DNA from: Bacteroidales bacterium UBA4345 | Lineage (GTDB): Bacteria > Bacteroidota > Bacteroidia > Bacteroidales > Paludibacteraceae | Direction of reading: 5' to 3' | Assembly (NCBI GenBank): GCA_002396385.1 | Contig: DGTD01000072.1 | Span: forward strand, 14,488-36,950 | Length of the DNA stretch: 22,463 bases | Shown: in pieces, positions 16,189-22,463 of the stretch | Position numbering within the stretch: the first letter of the stretch is position 1 | Layout of the letters: the number at the start of each line of letters is the position of its first letter | The notes under the pieces: model-generated | Database searches by the model: none | What the model was told of the DNA's origin: nothing | What the model saw: only the letters and a program-made list of their open reading frames with translations | Made by a program: the position numbers and the translations under genes

Positions 16189-16875
16189 TCAAGCACCAGC
16201 TCTTTCCTTAAAGAGTTTGAGAATAATTTCTTTTTGTTGTTCACGGGTAATGTTACCGTTGTCGAGCACGACAGCATCGTCGGCCTTACGAAGCGGACTT
16301 ACCTCACGGTGTTCGTCGATATAGTCACGCTGTTTAACGTTTTCGAGAATCGCCTCAAAAGGTTCCTCCTGCCCTTTCTCCTTCAGTTCCAGGTAGCGTC
16401 GCTGCGCACGTATTTCAGGATCGGCCGTCATAAAGATCTTCAGTTCTGCATCAGGGAAGACGGTAGTTCCTATATCACGTCCATCCATAACAACCCCCTT
16501 TGCCTTACCCATTTCCTGCTGTAGGGCCACCATAGCCTCACGCACAAAAGGAAGAGCGGCAACGATAGAGACCTGTGAAGAGACCTTAAGGGAACGGATC
16601 TCATTTTCCACATTATCGCCATTTAGGTAGGCATCGGCCCTACCCGCATCATTTTTACGGAACTCTATTTTCACCTGGGGAAGAAGAGAGCGTAATTTCA
16701 CCTCTTCGACTTTACCGTCGACAATAAGGTTCTTCTGTTGGCAGAAAAGAGTCACACAGCGGTACATGGCACCACTGTCGACATACACATATCCGACCTC
16801 ACGGGCGAGGTCTTTCGCAACCGTACTCTTACCACAAGAAGAATAGCCGTCGATGGCAACAGTAATTGTTTTCAT
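16189..16875 (-). CDS. cmk: Cytidylate kinase
   Basis: A 228-residue kinase that phosphorylates CMP and dCMP using ATP. The Walker A loop is GYSSCGKST (residues 10-18). DSGAMYRCVT, the VVMDGRDIGTTVFPDA block, the lid segment with QRDYIDEHREVSPLRKADDAVVLD and normal length confirm the bacterial Cmk family. Its ATG overlaps the porQ stop by one base (TAATG), a sign of translational coupling, and ispH starts 8 bases after its stop. The porQ-cmk-ispH order is, as far as I recall, common in Bacteroidales. Confidence 0.96.
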   Translation of the reverse strand: MKTITVAIDGYSSCGKSTVAKDLAREVGYVYVDSGAMYRCVTLFCQQKNLIVDGKVEEVKLRSLLPQVKIEFRKNDAGRADAYLNGDNVENEIRSLKVSSQVSIVAALPFVREAMVALQQEMGKAKGVVMDGRDIGTTVFPDAELKIFMTADPEIRAQRRYLELKEKGQEEPFEAILENVKQRDYIDEHREVSPLRKADDAVVLDNGNITREQQKEIILKLFKERAGA

Positions 16876-17918
16876 TATTTTCCAGTTTTTCTAAAATCGT
16901 TAATAGCAGAAGAAAGCGAAATGCCGAACACACCACCATCGGGTCCGTATATGGCATAAGAAGCTCCGAGTGCGAATTTGTAGACATGCAGGTTGGCACC
17001 AAAAGCCCAACCAGCGGCACCACCGGCATTTTCCATAACAAATTCTTTGTGACGTCTGTGGTTATATGAGGCCATCACCGAGAAATTCTTCGTCGGGATG
17101 AACTCTACCCCAACAAGAATGTGACGCATCAACATATCACCCCACGAAACGTCGCTCTTATATTCAGCCTCGACATAGGAAGAAGTCGACTTATAGAGCG
17201 AAGCCTCCTTCACATAGTCGAAGTTCCACTTGTTCAGTTTTGTATAAGTCAGATTAAAGCGGAAAGGGGCATGAGCCAATTTTTTTGAAAGGCCGACTTG
17301 CACATCGAAAGGCAACGACTCACGCTCATCTTCATACGGAGTGAACTGCACACCGAAATTACGGAGCGCAAGGCCTACGGAGAAAAACTTCTCGGGCAAA
17401 TAGTACAAAGCCCCCAAATCGAGCGCCAAACCGAAACTGGAATAGTCGGCAATATGGCTGTAAACCGGTTTAACGGCCATACCCATAGAAAAATTAGATG
17501 CAAGGCGGCGCACGTACATCAACGACAAATCCATATCGGAAGCAGAGAACGTACCATCGGCCACATCGTATTCATCGTAGGCGTCGAACGAGCCATAGCC
17601 CATGAACATAAGTCCAGCGCCCCACCAACTCAGGCTATCGATAGCCTGTCCGTAAACAACACTACCATAATGGGCATCGGCAATGTAGTTTGAATAAGAA
17701 AGCGCTACCGACGAACTAGGAGCAAGAGACAAAAGCGCTGGATTCTGCTGAACGAGAGTCACATCGCCGTTGTGAAGAGACACATTGTCGCCTCCAAGGG
17801 CCGAAACAGTTGCAGAAGTGGGGAAGGTAAGGAACTGGTAAGCCTTACTTCCTCCATAACAGAGGGCATTGACCGCCCCTCCAAGTATTGCAACCAAAAA
17901 TAAGAAGGTTCGCCTCAT
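16875..17918 (-). CDS. porQ: T9SS outer-membrane protein PorQ-like
   Basis: A 347-residue outer-membrane beta-barrel protein, related to PorV/PorQ. PorQ forms part of the T9SS attachment complex that releases cargo and links it to surface lipopolysaccharide. A signal peptide (MRRTFLFLVAILGGAVNALC) leads into the PorV/PorQ start YQFLTFPTSATVSALGG, the D-V-x-L-x-x-x-NPA element (VTLVQQNPALL) and SVALSYSNYIADAHYGSV. Later strands such as FSMGMAVKPVYSHIADYSSF and FFSVGLALRNFGVQF follow the FadL-like barrel pattern. The ATG at 17918 is chosen because the signal peptide begins there and the promoter at 17971-17978 would leave almost no leader for the ATG at 17960. It is the first gene of the porQ-cmk-ispH unit. 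Confidence 0.88.
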   Translation of the reverse strand: MRRTFLFLVAILGGAVNALCYGGSKAYQFLTFPTSATVSALGGDNVSLHNGDVTLVQQNPALLSLAPSSSVALSYSNYIADAHYGSVVYGQAIDSLSWWGAGLMFMGYGSFDAYDEYDVADGTFSASDMDLSLMYVRRLASNFSMGMAVKPVYSHIADYSSFGLALDLGALYYLPEKFFSVGLALRNFGVQFTPYEDERESLPFDVQVGLSKKLAHAPFRFNLTYTKLNKWNFDYVKEASLYKSTSSYVEAEYKSDVSWGDMLMRHILVGVEFIPTKNFSVMASYNHRRHKEFVMENAGGAAGWAFGANLHVYKFALGASYAIYGPDGGVFGISLSSAINDFRKTGK

Positions 17919-17970
17919 TTGTACATTTTTTGAAGTTAGGAATACATGCGTTAACTCCATAAACTGAATT

Positions 17971-17978
17971 CAAATATA
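17971..17978 (-). promoter_or_regulatory. -7 element of the porQ-cmk-ispH promoter
   Basis: Minus-strand TATATTTG is an exact TAnnTTTG match. Transcription would start near 17965, giving a leader of about 45 bases to the 17918 ATG. The -33 box is not obvious. Confidence 0.55.
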
Positions 17979-18022
17979 ACACAATTTTAAATAAAAACGA
18001 GGGAAAGACGGCCGCTATTGCC

Positions 18023-18030
18023 TAAATTTG
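18023..18030 (+). promoter_or_regulatory. -7 element of the antiporter gene
   Basis: TAAATTTG is an exact TAnnTTTG match, 64 bases before the ATG at 18095. No clear TTTG -33 box. It is divergent from the porQ promoter, the two -7 boxes being about 45 bases apart. Confidence 0.5.
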
Positions 18031-18094
18031 CAAAAAAGTAGGAGCAGCCGAGAAGCCTCACACAGCAAAAAAACAAAAAAACATTGGAATATAA

Positions 18095-19390
18095 ATGAGT
18101 ACAAACACATCTGAGAATCACCGAAAGCCCAGCTTTATAGCCCTGACGCCACTGATAGTCTTTTTATGCTGCTACCTGTTGGCCTCACTAGTGTTGGGCG
18201 ATTTCTACAAAGTGCCCATCACCGTCGCATTTTTAGTCTCGTCGGTCTATGCGGTGGCAACTACGCAAGGCCTCAGCCTTGAGCAGCGCATCACACAATT
18301 CAGCAAAGGGGCAGGCAACAAAAACATAATGCTGATGTTGTGGATTTTCATTCTAGCCGGAGCCTTTGCAAGCAGTGCCAAGGGAATGGGTGCAGTAGAC
18401 GCAACCGTAAACGCCACACTGCACCTGCTACCCGAAAGCCTATTGTTGCCAGGACTGTTCCTTGCAGCCTGCTTCATATCACTATCGGTAGGCACATCGG
18501 TAGGCACCATAGTGGCACTGACACCAGTGGCGGTAGGCATAGCAGACCAAACAAACTGCAACCTGGCAATGATAACAGGTATAGTGGTAGGGGGCGCCTT
18601 TTTCGGCGACAACCTCTCGTTCATATCCGACACCACCATAGTGGCCACACAAACCCTAGGCTGCAAAATGAGCGACAAATTCAAAGCCAACATCAAGATA
18701 GCCCTACCCGCAGCCATAGCCGCGCTCGCCTATTACATCTACGCAGGCCAACAGACCCATACACCAGGCGACCTGCCAGAAACAGAGTGGCTAAAAGTGG
18801 CACCCTATCTTGCCGTTTTGGGAACAGCCATAGCCGGAGTAAACGTAATGATAGTTTTAAGCATAGGTATTGTGCTTACAGGAATTGTGGGCATTTTCAG
18901 CGGAGCCTACGACTTTTTTGGCTGGCTGAGCCACATGGGCAACGGCATACTGGGGATGAGCGAACTAATCATAGTCACCCTGCTGGCTGGCGGCATGTTA
19001 GAGCTAATCCGCTATAACGGCGGAATTGACTACATTGTGCAAGGCCTGTGCAAACGCGTAAGAAGCGAACGTGGGGGCAAGCTGACCATAGCCGCCCTGG
19101 TTATATTAAGCGACCTGTGCACCGCCAACAATACAGTAGCCATAGTAGCCATAGGGCCAATAGCCAAACAGCTGACCGAGAAATACGGCATAGACAAACG
19201 TCAGGCAGCAAGCCTGCTCGACACCTTCTCGTGCTTTGCCCAAGGACTGATTCCCTACGGAGCACAACTGCTAATGGCCGCCGGACTCGCCCAAATAGCA
19301 CCCAACAGTATTGTCGCCTACATGTACTACCCTATGTTATTGGGAGTGGTGGCCCTGATTTCGGCATGTCTGAAGAAAAAACGGGTCTAA
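18095..19390 (+). CDS. NhaC family Na+/H+ antiporter
   Basis: A 431-residue inner-membrane protein with about 11-12 hydrophobic helices, predicted to exchange sodium for protons. Family landmarks are LSVGTSVGTIVALTPVAVGI near residue 130, and the strongly conserved GGAFFGDNLSFISDTTIVAT near 165, which holds the charged and polar residues of the ion path. A second half-repeat has LSDLCTANNTVAIVAIGPIA and a helix-breaking FAQGLIPYGAQLL. The N-terminal 12 or so residues are polar and the C-terminus is short and basic (KKKRV). Exact substrate (Na+ or a related exchange such as malate/lactate) cannot be told from sequence. No terminator is seen after the stop codon; the next gene starts 132 bases on. 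Confidence 0.88.
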   Translation: MSTNTSENHRKPSFIALTPLIVFLCCYLLASLVLGDFYKVPITVAFLVSSVYAVATTQGLSLEQRITQFSKGAGNKNIMLMLWIFILAGAFASSAKGMGAVDATVNATLHLLPESLLLPGLFLAACFISLSVGTSVGTIVALTPVAVGIADQTNCNLAMITGIVVGGAFFGDNLSFISDTTIVATQTLGCKMSDKFKANIKIALPAAIAALAYYIYAGQQTHTPGDLPETEWLKVAPYLAVLGTAIAGVNVMIVLSIGIVLTGIVGIFSGAYDFFGWLSHMGNGILGMSELIIVTLLAGGMLELIRYNGGIDYIVQGLCKRVRSERGGKLTIAALVILSDLCTANNTVAIVAIGPIAKQLTEKYGIDKRQAASLLDTFSCFAQGLIPYGAQLLMAAGLAQIAPNSIVAYMYYPMLLGVVALISACLKKKRV

Positions 19391-19402
19391 GAACTACACT
19401 AT

Positions 19403-19410
19403 TAGATTTG
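19403..19410 (+). promoter_or_regulatory. Possible -7 element of the lipoprotein gene
   Basis: TAGATTTG is an exact TAnnTTTG match, 12 bases after the antiporter stop codon and about 110 bases before the lipoprotein ATG. No -33 box seen. The rest of this leader is AT-rich without clear structure. Confidence 0.35.
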
Positions 19411-19522
19411 GTAAAGCGCTGAAAAATACGTATAATTGCAAGCAATAGGAAAAATAACAGAGGAACAAGCCGAAAATCCTAAAAAAGAGTAGGCATGGAT
19501 AGTATATAAACAAATAATAGAA

Positions 19523-19978
19523 ATGAGGAATTTATTAAAGAGAACAGGGCTGATTTTCTCCCTTATTGCGGCATGCCTGATGATGCCATCCTGTAACAAC
19601 GACGACAAAGACGAGCCAACACCAGTTGCAGACGCTAGCACTAAGATTATAGCGAACTGGCAGATGACCAACATATTCTTTGTCACAATCGATGAAAACG
19701 GCAACGTAGATAAGCAAGAAGGCCGTATGATGCAATCGTCTGAGTGGGAATTCAGAAACGACGGCTACCAATACGTAACACTCGACGGCTACCCAGCAAA
19801 AGAGCGCTATCGCTACACCGTAAAAGGAAACGAGCTGACCCTGATACAAGAGGTGGACGAAAATCCGGAGATAAGGAAAGGAACTGTTACAATAGCCAAC
19901 GGCACTATGACGCTGTGCCTATATGAAGAAAACACCAAGAAAGAGTATACAGAATACACCTTCCAACAAGTTAAGTAA
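19523..19978 (+). CDS. Small lipoprotein, lipocalin-like fold suspected
   Basis: A 151-residue lipoprotein. The signal peptide ends in the lipobox-like MMPSC, so Cys near residue 24 would be lipid-modified, followed by an acidic linker (NNDDKDEPTP). The mature part (about 40-151) has alternating beta strands: IIANWQMTNIFFVTID, SSEWEFRNDGYQYVTLDG, ERYRYTVKGNELTLIQE, GTVTIANGTMTLCLYEEN and KKEYTEYTFQQVK. This looks like the lipocalin-like domains common in Bacteroidota lipoproteins; the ligand is unknown. Its stop codon abuts the next ATG with no gap, so the two genes are very probably translated together. Confidence 0.8.
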   Translation: MRNLLKRTGLIFSLIAACLMMPSCNNDDKDEPTPVADASTKIIANWQMTNIFFVTIDENGNVDKQEGRMMQSSEWEFRNDGYQYVTLDGYPAKERYRYTVKGNELTLIQEVDENPEIRKGTVTIANGTMTLCLYEENTKKEYTEYTFQQVK

Positions 19979-20530
19979 ATGGAAGATAAACAAATTGCAG
20001 ACTTTGAAGGCAGACTAGTTGACAACCTGCTACGCATAGGCAGAGATAACGGTTTGACCGACAACAAACTGCTACAAACAGAAGACATCGGCAAGCGCTG
20101 GCAGGAACTGGCACCCGAATATATGGCCGATGCTGTGCCGGCAGTGCAAGACTACCCTACCTTTTCGGTAGGATGCGCACTCTACTTGGGGATGGCAGTA
20201 GCCTGGGGATGGGATGCCGACTGGGGGACCTATAAGGATGCCGAATATAAAAGCTATTATGGCGACCAAGGATTCGACAACATGGACGACCATATAGTCG
20301 AGCACCTATACGGACTCCGCAAGTGGACAACCGAGGCGAAACAGTTTCAAGACAAAGTCAAACAACTGGCCGAAGCAACGGTAACCGCCATCAGGCACGA
20401 GGGAGTCGAGCCCCAAAGCCAACAGGCTTTCTACCTGTTCCACAGCGCCTGCAAAGTAATGTTCTTTATGGGCGCCAGCATAGGTTTAAAACGGCTTGGC
20501 TACAAATTAGAGAAAGTAAATTTCAACTAA
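19979..20530 (+). CDS. Conserved-looking cytosolic protein of unknown function
   Basis: A 183-residue protein without signal peptide or lipobox. I do not recognise a family. It is mostly helical by eye, acidic in the N-terminal 50 residues, with a Trp/aromatic-rich core segment (YPTFSVGCALYLGMAVAWGW, residues 59-78, then DADWG) that is too polar at its ends to be a sure membrane helix, and a hydrophobic C-terminal stretch (FYLFHSACKVMFFMGASIGL). The ATG directly follows the lipoprotein stop codon with no spacing, so expression is likely coupled to that gene. A very strong terminator follows 13 bases after the stop. Confidence 0.75.
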   Translation: MEDKQIADFEGRLVDNLLRIGRDNGLTDNKLLQTEDIGKRWQELAPEYMADAVPAVQDYPTFSVGCALYLGMAVAWGWDADWGTYKDAEYKSYYGDQGFDNMDDHIVEHLYGLRKWTTEAKQFQDKVKQLAEATVTAIRHEGVEPQSQQAFYLFHSACKVMFFMGASIGLKRLGYKLEKVNFN

Positions 20531-20543
20531 AGTATCAAAGAGA

Positions 20544-20584
20544 AAAAATTCCCAAAGCATCGTAATGCTTTGGGAATTTTTATT
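20544..20584. terminator. Strong bidirectional terminator
   Basis: A 17-bp perfect stem (20544-20560 with 20565-20581) and a CGTA loop. The core is TTCCCAAAGCAT / ATGCTTTGGGAA with A/T runs on both sides. It lies between convergent genes and can stop transcripts from both. Confidence 0.94.
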
Positions 20585-20598
20585 AGGTATTCCATTCT

Positions 20599-21525
20599 CT
20601 ATTTATACAGCAGAAGCCGCTGACCGCTTTTCATGACAGCGTTCTTCTTCAGATTGTTCATCTTTAAAAGCGACTTCAGGGTTATAGCATACTTTTGCGA
20701 TATTGACCAAAGCGATTCGCCAGCCTCGACATAGTGATACTGAGAAAGCCGGTAGTCGGAATTCTTCTCCCTAACAAATAGTACCTCACCAATAGAAAGC
20801 ACATGCGATTTGTCGAAATCGTTATATTCATACAAATCGTTGACAGAAACTCCGGCAGACCTGGCCAGACTATAAAGCGTGTTGCCTTTCTGCACCACTA
20901 CGCAGCCGACCCCCGCAAGCGCCCCATTCTCGACCTTGGGTGGATTGTTTGAATGCAAGCCATCGGGAGTTGGTTCATCGTCATTCCCATTCAGATACTT
21001 GTCAGGGTTTTGGTCGTAGACATACAGTTTGTTGGCTTTAATGACATCGATAAGCAGAGACGGATACTTCGGATTAGTGGCATAACCACATTTTTTCAAG
21101 CCTTTCGCCCATTTTTTATAATCGGTAACCTGGTATTTGAACAAAGGCGCGTACACCTTCCGCTGCGCCAGGAAAAGCGCATGGTCTTCGAACGAGTCTT
21201 CAGCAGAGTCATATTTACGGAAGCACTCGTTCCGCCGGTCATCATTCTTGTAATAAGTTTTCCCATTCCACTCATTTTTACACTTGATGCCAAAATGGTT
21301 ATTAGTGGCAACGGTCAGCGCGCTACGTCCACTACCACTTTCCAGAATACCCTGTGCCAACGTGATACTGGCAGGAATACGGTATTTTTTCATATGCTTG
21401 ATAGCAATCTTATGATACTTCTGGATATAGGCAGACGTTTCAGCAGACTGGTACTTCGAGTAATTGCTGGCAAGACAAGGAAAGGCATGCCAGAAAGCAA
21501 AAAGCAGAAGCAGATATCGATACAT
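20599..21525 (-). CDS. Glucosaminidase (GH73) with two LysM domains
   Basis: A 308-residue exported cell-wall hydrolase that should cleave the glycan chain of peptidoglycan. The signal peptide is MYRYLLLLFAFWHAFPCLAS. The FlgJ/LytD-type glucosaminidase domain covers about residues 30-170, with catalytic E62 in LAQGILESGSGRSALTVATNNHFGIKC. A Pro/Asn/Asp-rich linker follows (about 171-205). Two LysM peptidoglycan-binding repeats end the protein: 207-252 (VVQKGNTLYSLARSAGVSVN) and 264-307 (HYVEAGESLWSISQKYAITL). The ATG at 21525 is chosen since the signal peptide starts there; the frame is open upstream only with a GTG that lies inside the terminator stem of the preceding gene. This architecture is common in Bacteroidota autolysins. 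It follows the pseudouridine synthase on the same strand. Confidence 0.93.
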   Translation of the reverse strand: MYRYLLLLFAFWHAFPCLASNYSKYQSAETSAYIQKYHKIAIKHMKKYRIPASITLAQGILESGSGRSALTVATNNHFGIKCKNEWNGKTYYKNDDRRNECFRKYDSAEDSFEDHALFLAQRKVYAPLFKYQVTDYKKWAKGLKKCGYATNPKYPSLLIDVIKANKLYVYDQNPDKYLNGNDDEPTPDGLHSNNPPKVENGALAGVGCVVVQKGNTLYSLARSAGVSVNDLYEYNDFDKSHVLSIGEVLFVREKNSDYRLSQYHYVEAGESLWSISQKYAITLKSLLKMNNLKKNAVMKSGQRLLLYK

Positions 21526-21530
21526 AGACG

Positions 21531-21577
21531 AATAAATAAAAAAAGGCGATGCAGAATAAGAACAATCCACATCGCCT
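21531..21577 (-). terminator. Terminator of the pseudouridine synthase gene
   Basis: On the minus strand AGGCGATG (21577-21570) pairs with CATCGCCT (21551-21544), 18-base loop, then a run of T. It comes 41 bases after the stop codon and ends just before the glucosaminidase ATG, so some read-through must occur or a promoter overlaps it. Confidence 0.8.
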
Positions 21578-21618
21578 ATATAGTTACAAATTAAATTCCC
21601 GTATCAGAGAACGAAAGT

Positions 21619-22463
21619 TTATTCAAAAGACCCCATACGGAGTTTGTTAACCTCGTCGTTAGAAAGGAAACGCCACTGGCCACGTCGTAGGTTTTTCTTA
21701 GTAAGACCTGCGAAGTAGGTACGGTCGAGACGCATAACACGGTAGCCAAGGTGTTCGAAAATACGGCGCACAATACGATTGCGTCCAGAGTGAATCTCAA
21801 TACCAACCTTCTTGTTATTGTCTTCCTCTACAAAGCTGAGGCTGTCGGCCTTAATTTCGCCATCTTCCAAAGTAATACCATTTAAGATGGTTTCAAAATC
21901 GGCAGGTTCCAGAGGACGGTCAAGAGCCACTTCATAGACCTTCTTCTTATTATACTGAGGATGGGTCAGTTTGGCAGCCAAATCGCCATCGTTGGTAAGC
22001 AGAAGCACACCAGTTGTATTACGGTCAAGACGTCCGACAGGGTAAATACGCTCGCGGCAAGCGTTCTTAACGATATCCATAACCGTAGTCTTTGCATTAG
22101 GATCATCGGTAGTAGTAACGCAATCTTTAGGCTTGTTGAGCAACAAATAAACACGACGGTCAGGATTAACGGTCTGATCATTGATCATCACTTTGTCGGA
22201 ACGGAGAATCTTGGTACCCAATTCGGTAACAGGATTACCATTGACAGTAATCGCACCCGCCATAATAAGTTGGTCAGCCTCGCGACGAGAACAAACGCCA
22301 GCATTGGCCAAGAATTTATTAAGACGAATTTCCTCGTTTGGATCGTATTGGATATCGTATTCAACAGGCTGTGGCATACGAGGACGCATCTGTGGGCGTC
22401 CGCCATTAGGGCGACGGTTGTTGTTGTAGCCACCGCCGCGGTTGTTGTTGTAGCCACCACCAC
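21619..22463 (-). CDS. RsuA/RluB-family 23S/16S rRNA pseudouridine synthase, N-terminus beyond window
   Basis: Converts a uridine in rRNA to pseudouridine; RluB-type (23S) is likeliest from similarity, but RluE or RsuA types cannot be excluded. The S4 RNA-binding domain is IRLNKFLANAGVCSRREADQ onward. The catalytic Asp lies in YPVGRLDRNTTGVLLLTNDG. Late motifs GRNRIVRRIFEHLGYRV and LRRGQWRFLS confirm the RsuA/RluB/E/F family. The frame stays open past the ATG at 22389 to the window edge and encodes a Gly/Asn/Arg-rich stretch (repeated GGGYNNNR), so the start is outside the window. The visible part has 281 codons including the stop. A terminator follows the gene. Confidence 0.92.
   Translation of the reverse strand, partial: GGGYNNNRGGGYNNNRRPNGGRPQMRPRMPQPVEYDIQYDPNEEIRLNKFLANAGVCSRREADQLIMAGAITVNGNPVTELGTKILRSDKVMINDQTVNPDRRVYLLLNKPKDCVTTTDDPNAKTTVMDIVKNACRERIYPVGRLDRNTTGVLLLTNDGDLAAKLTHPQYNKKKVYEVALDRPLEPADFETILNGITLEDGEIKADSLSFVEEDNNKKVGIEIHSGRNRIVRRIFEHLGYRVMRLDRTYFAGLTKKNLRRGQWRFLSNDEVNKLRMGSFE
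22417..22463. repeat. 24-bp tandem repeat coding for GGGYNNNR units
   Basis: Two adjoining units (22417-22440 and 22441-22463, the last cut by the window end) are nearly identical, with the core GTTGTTGTTGTAGCCACC. They are in frame on the minus strand and code for repeated GGGYNNNR at the N-terminus of the pseudouridine synthase. Copy number may vary between strains. Confidence 0.85.

Noticed and set aside
18030..18094. Possible riboswitch in the antiporter leader
   Set aside because: The leader is only about 60 bases, A-rich, and I find no stem set large enough for a known ion riboswitch.
18340..19017. A 225-codon frame inside the antiporter gene
   Set aside because: Same strand, shifted frame, Arg/His-rich nonsense composition; the antiporter frame has membrane helices and family motifs.
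22417..22463. Short tandem repeats that could suggest a CRISPR array
   Set aside because: The units adjoin without spacers and are in frame with the pseudouridine synthase as Gly/Asn/Arg codons.

Overview
The window is a chromosomal segment of a Bacteroidales-type bacterium (phylum Bacteroidota). Three things point there. A PorQ-like component of the type IX secretion system (T9SS) lies in a porQ-cmk-ispH cluster followed by a 6-phosphofructokinase gene. Most intergenic starts carry the Bacteroidota -7 promoter motif TAnnTTTG. Family content also fits: a BspA-like leucine-rich repeat protein, a Fibrobacter-type paralogous domain protein, a T9SS-type C-terminal sorting tail, and a pseudouridine synthase with a Gly/Asn/Arg-rich tail. 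The genus cannot be fixed from the sequence alone. I see no rRNA, tRNA, insertion sequence, phage or CRISPR array, so this reads as core genome with a few accessory surface genes.

Layout. 1-3752 (+): the end of rpmA (ribosomal protein L27), a secreted M16 zinc peptidase and an HU-type DNA-binding protein, with terminators after rpmA and HU. 3827-8068 (-): a HAD-family phosphatase, a two-domain membrane-anchored surface protein, and an FKBP isomerase-serB operon. 8228-12226 (+): a secreted protein with a T9SS-like tail, then the shikimate genes aroB-aroA. 12408-17918 (-): a cytoplasmic BspA-like repeat protein, pfkA, and the tightly packed porQ-cmk-ispH operon. 18095-20530 (+): an NhaC-family Na+/H+ antiporter, then a lipoprotein abutting an unrecognised cytosolic protein. 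20599-22463 (-): a LysM-tailed glucosaminidase and an rRNA pseudouridine synthase that runs off the window end.

How the genes fit together. aroB and aroA give two steps of chorismate synthesis, serB the last step of serine synthesis, ispH the last step of the MEP isoprenoid pathway, cmk pyrimidine nucleotide recycling, and pfkA committed glycolysis. PorQ and the 8228-9793 product are plausibly machine part and cargo of the same secretion system. No gap without a gene exceeds 300 bases. The longer ones hold promoters, terminators, an 18-bp perfect palindrome upstream of pfkA and a structured hairpin after aroA.

I found no convincing new multi-gene system. The best leads are the abutting lipoprotein/unknown pair at 19523-20530, the T9SS-like cargo with a zinc-ribbon-like motif, and the pfkA palindrome.
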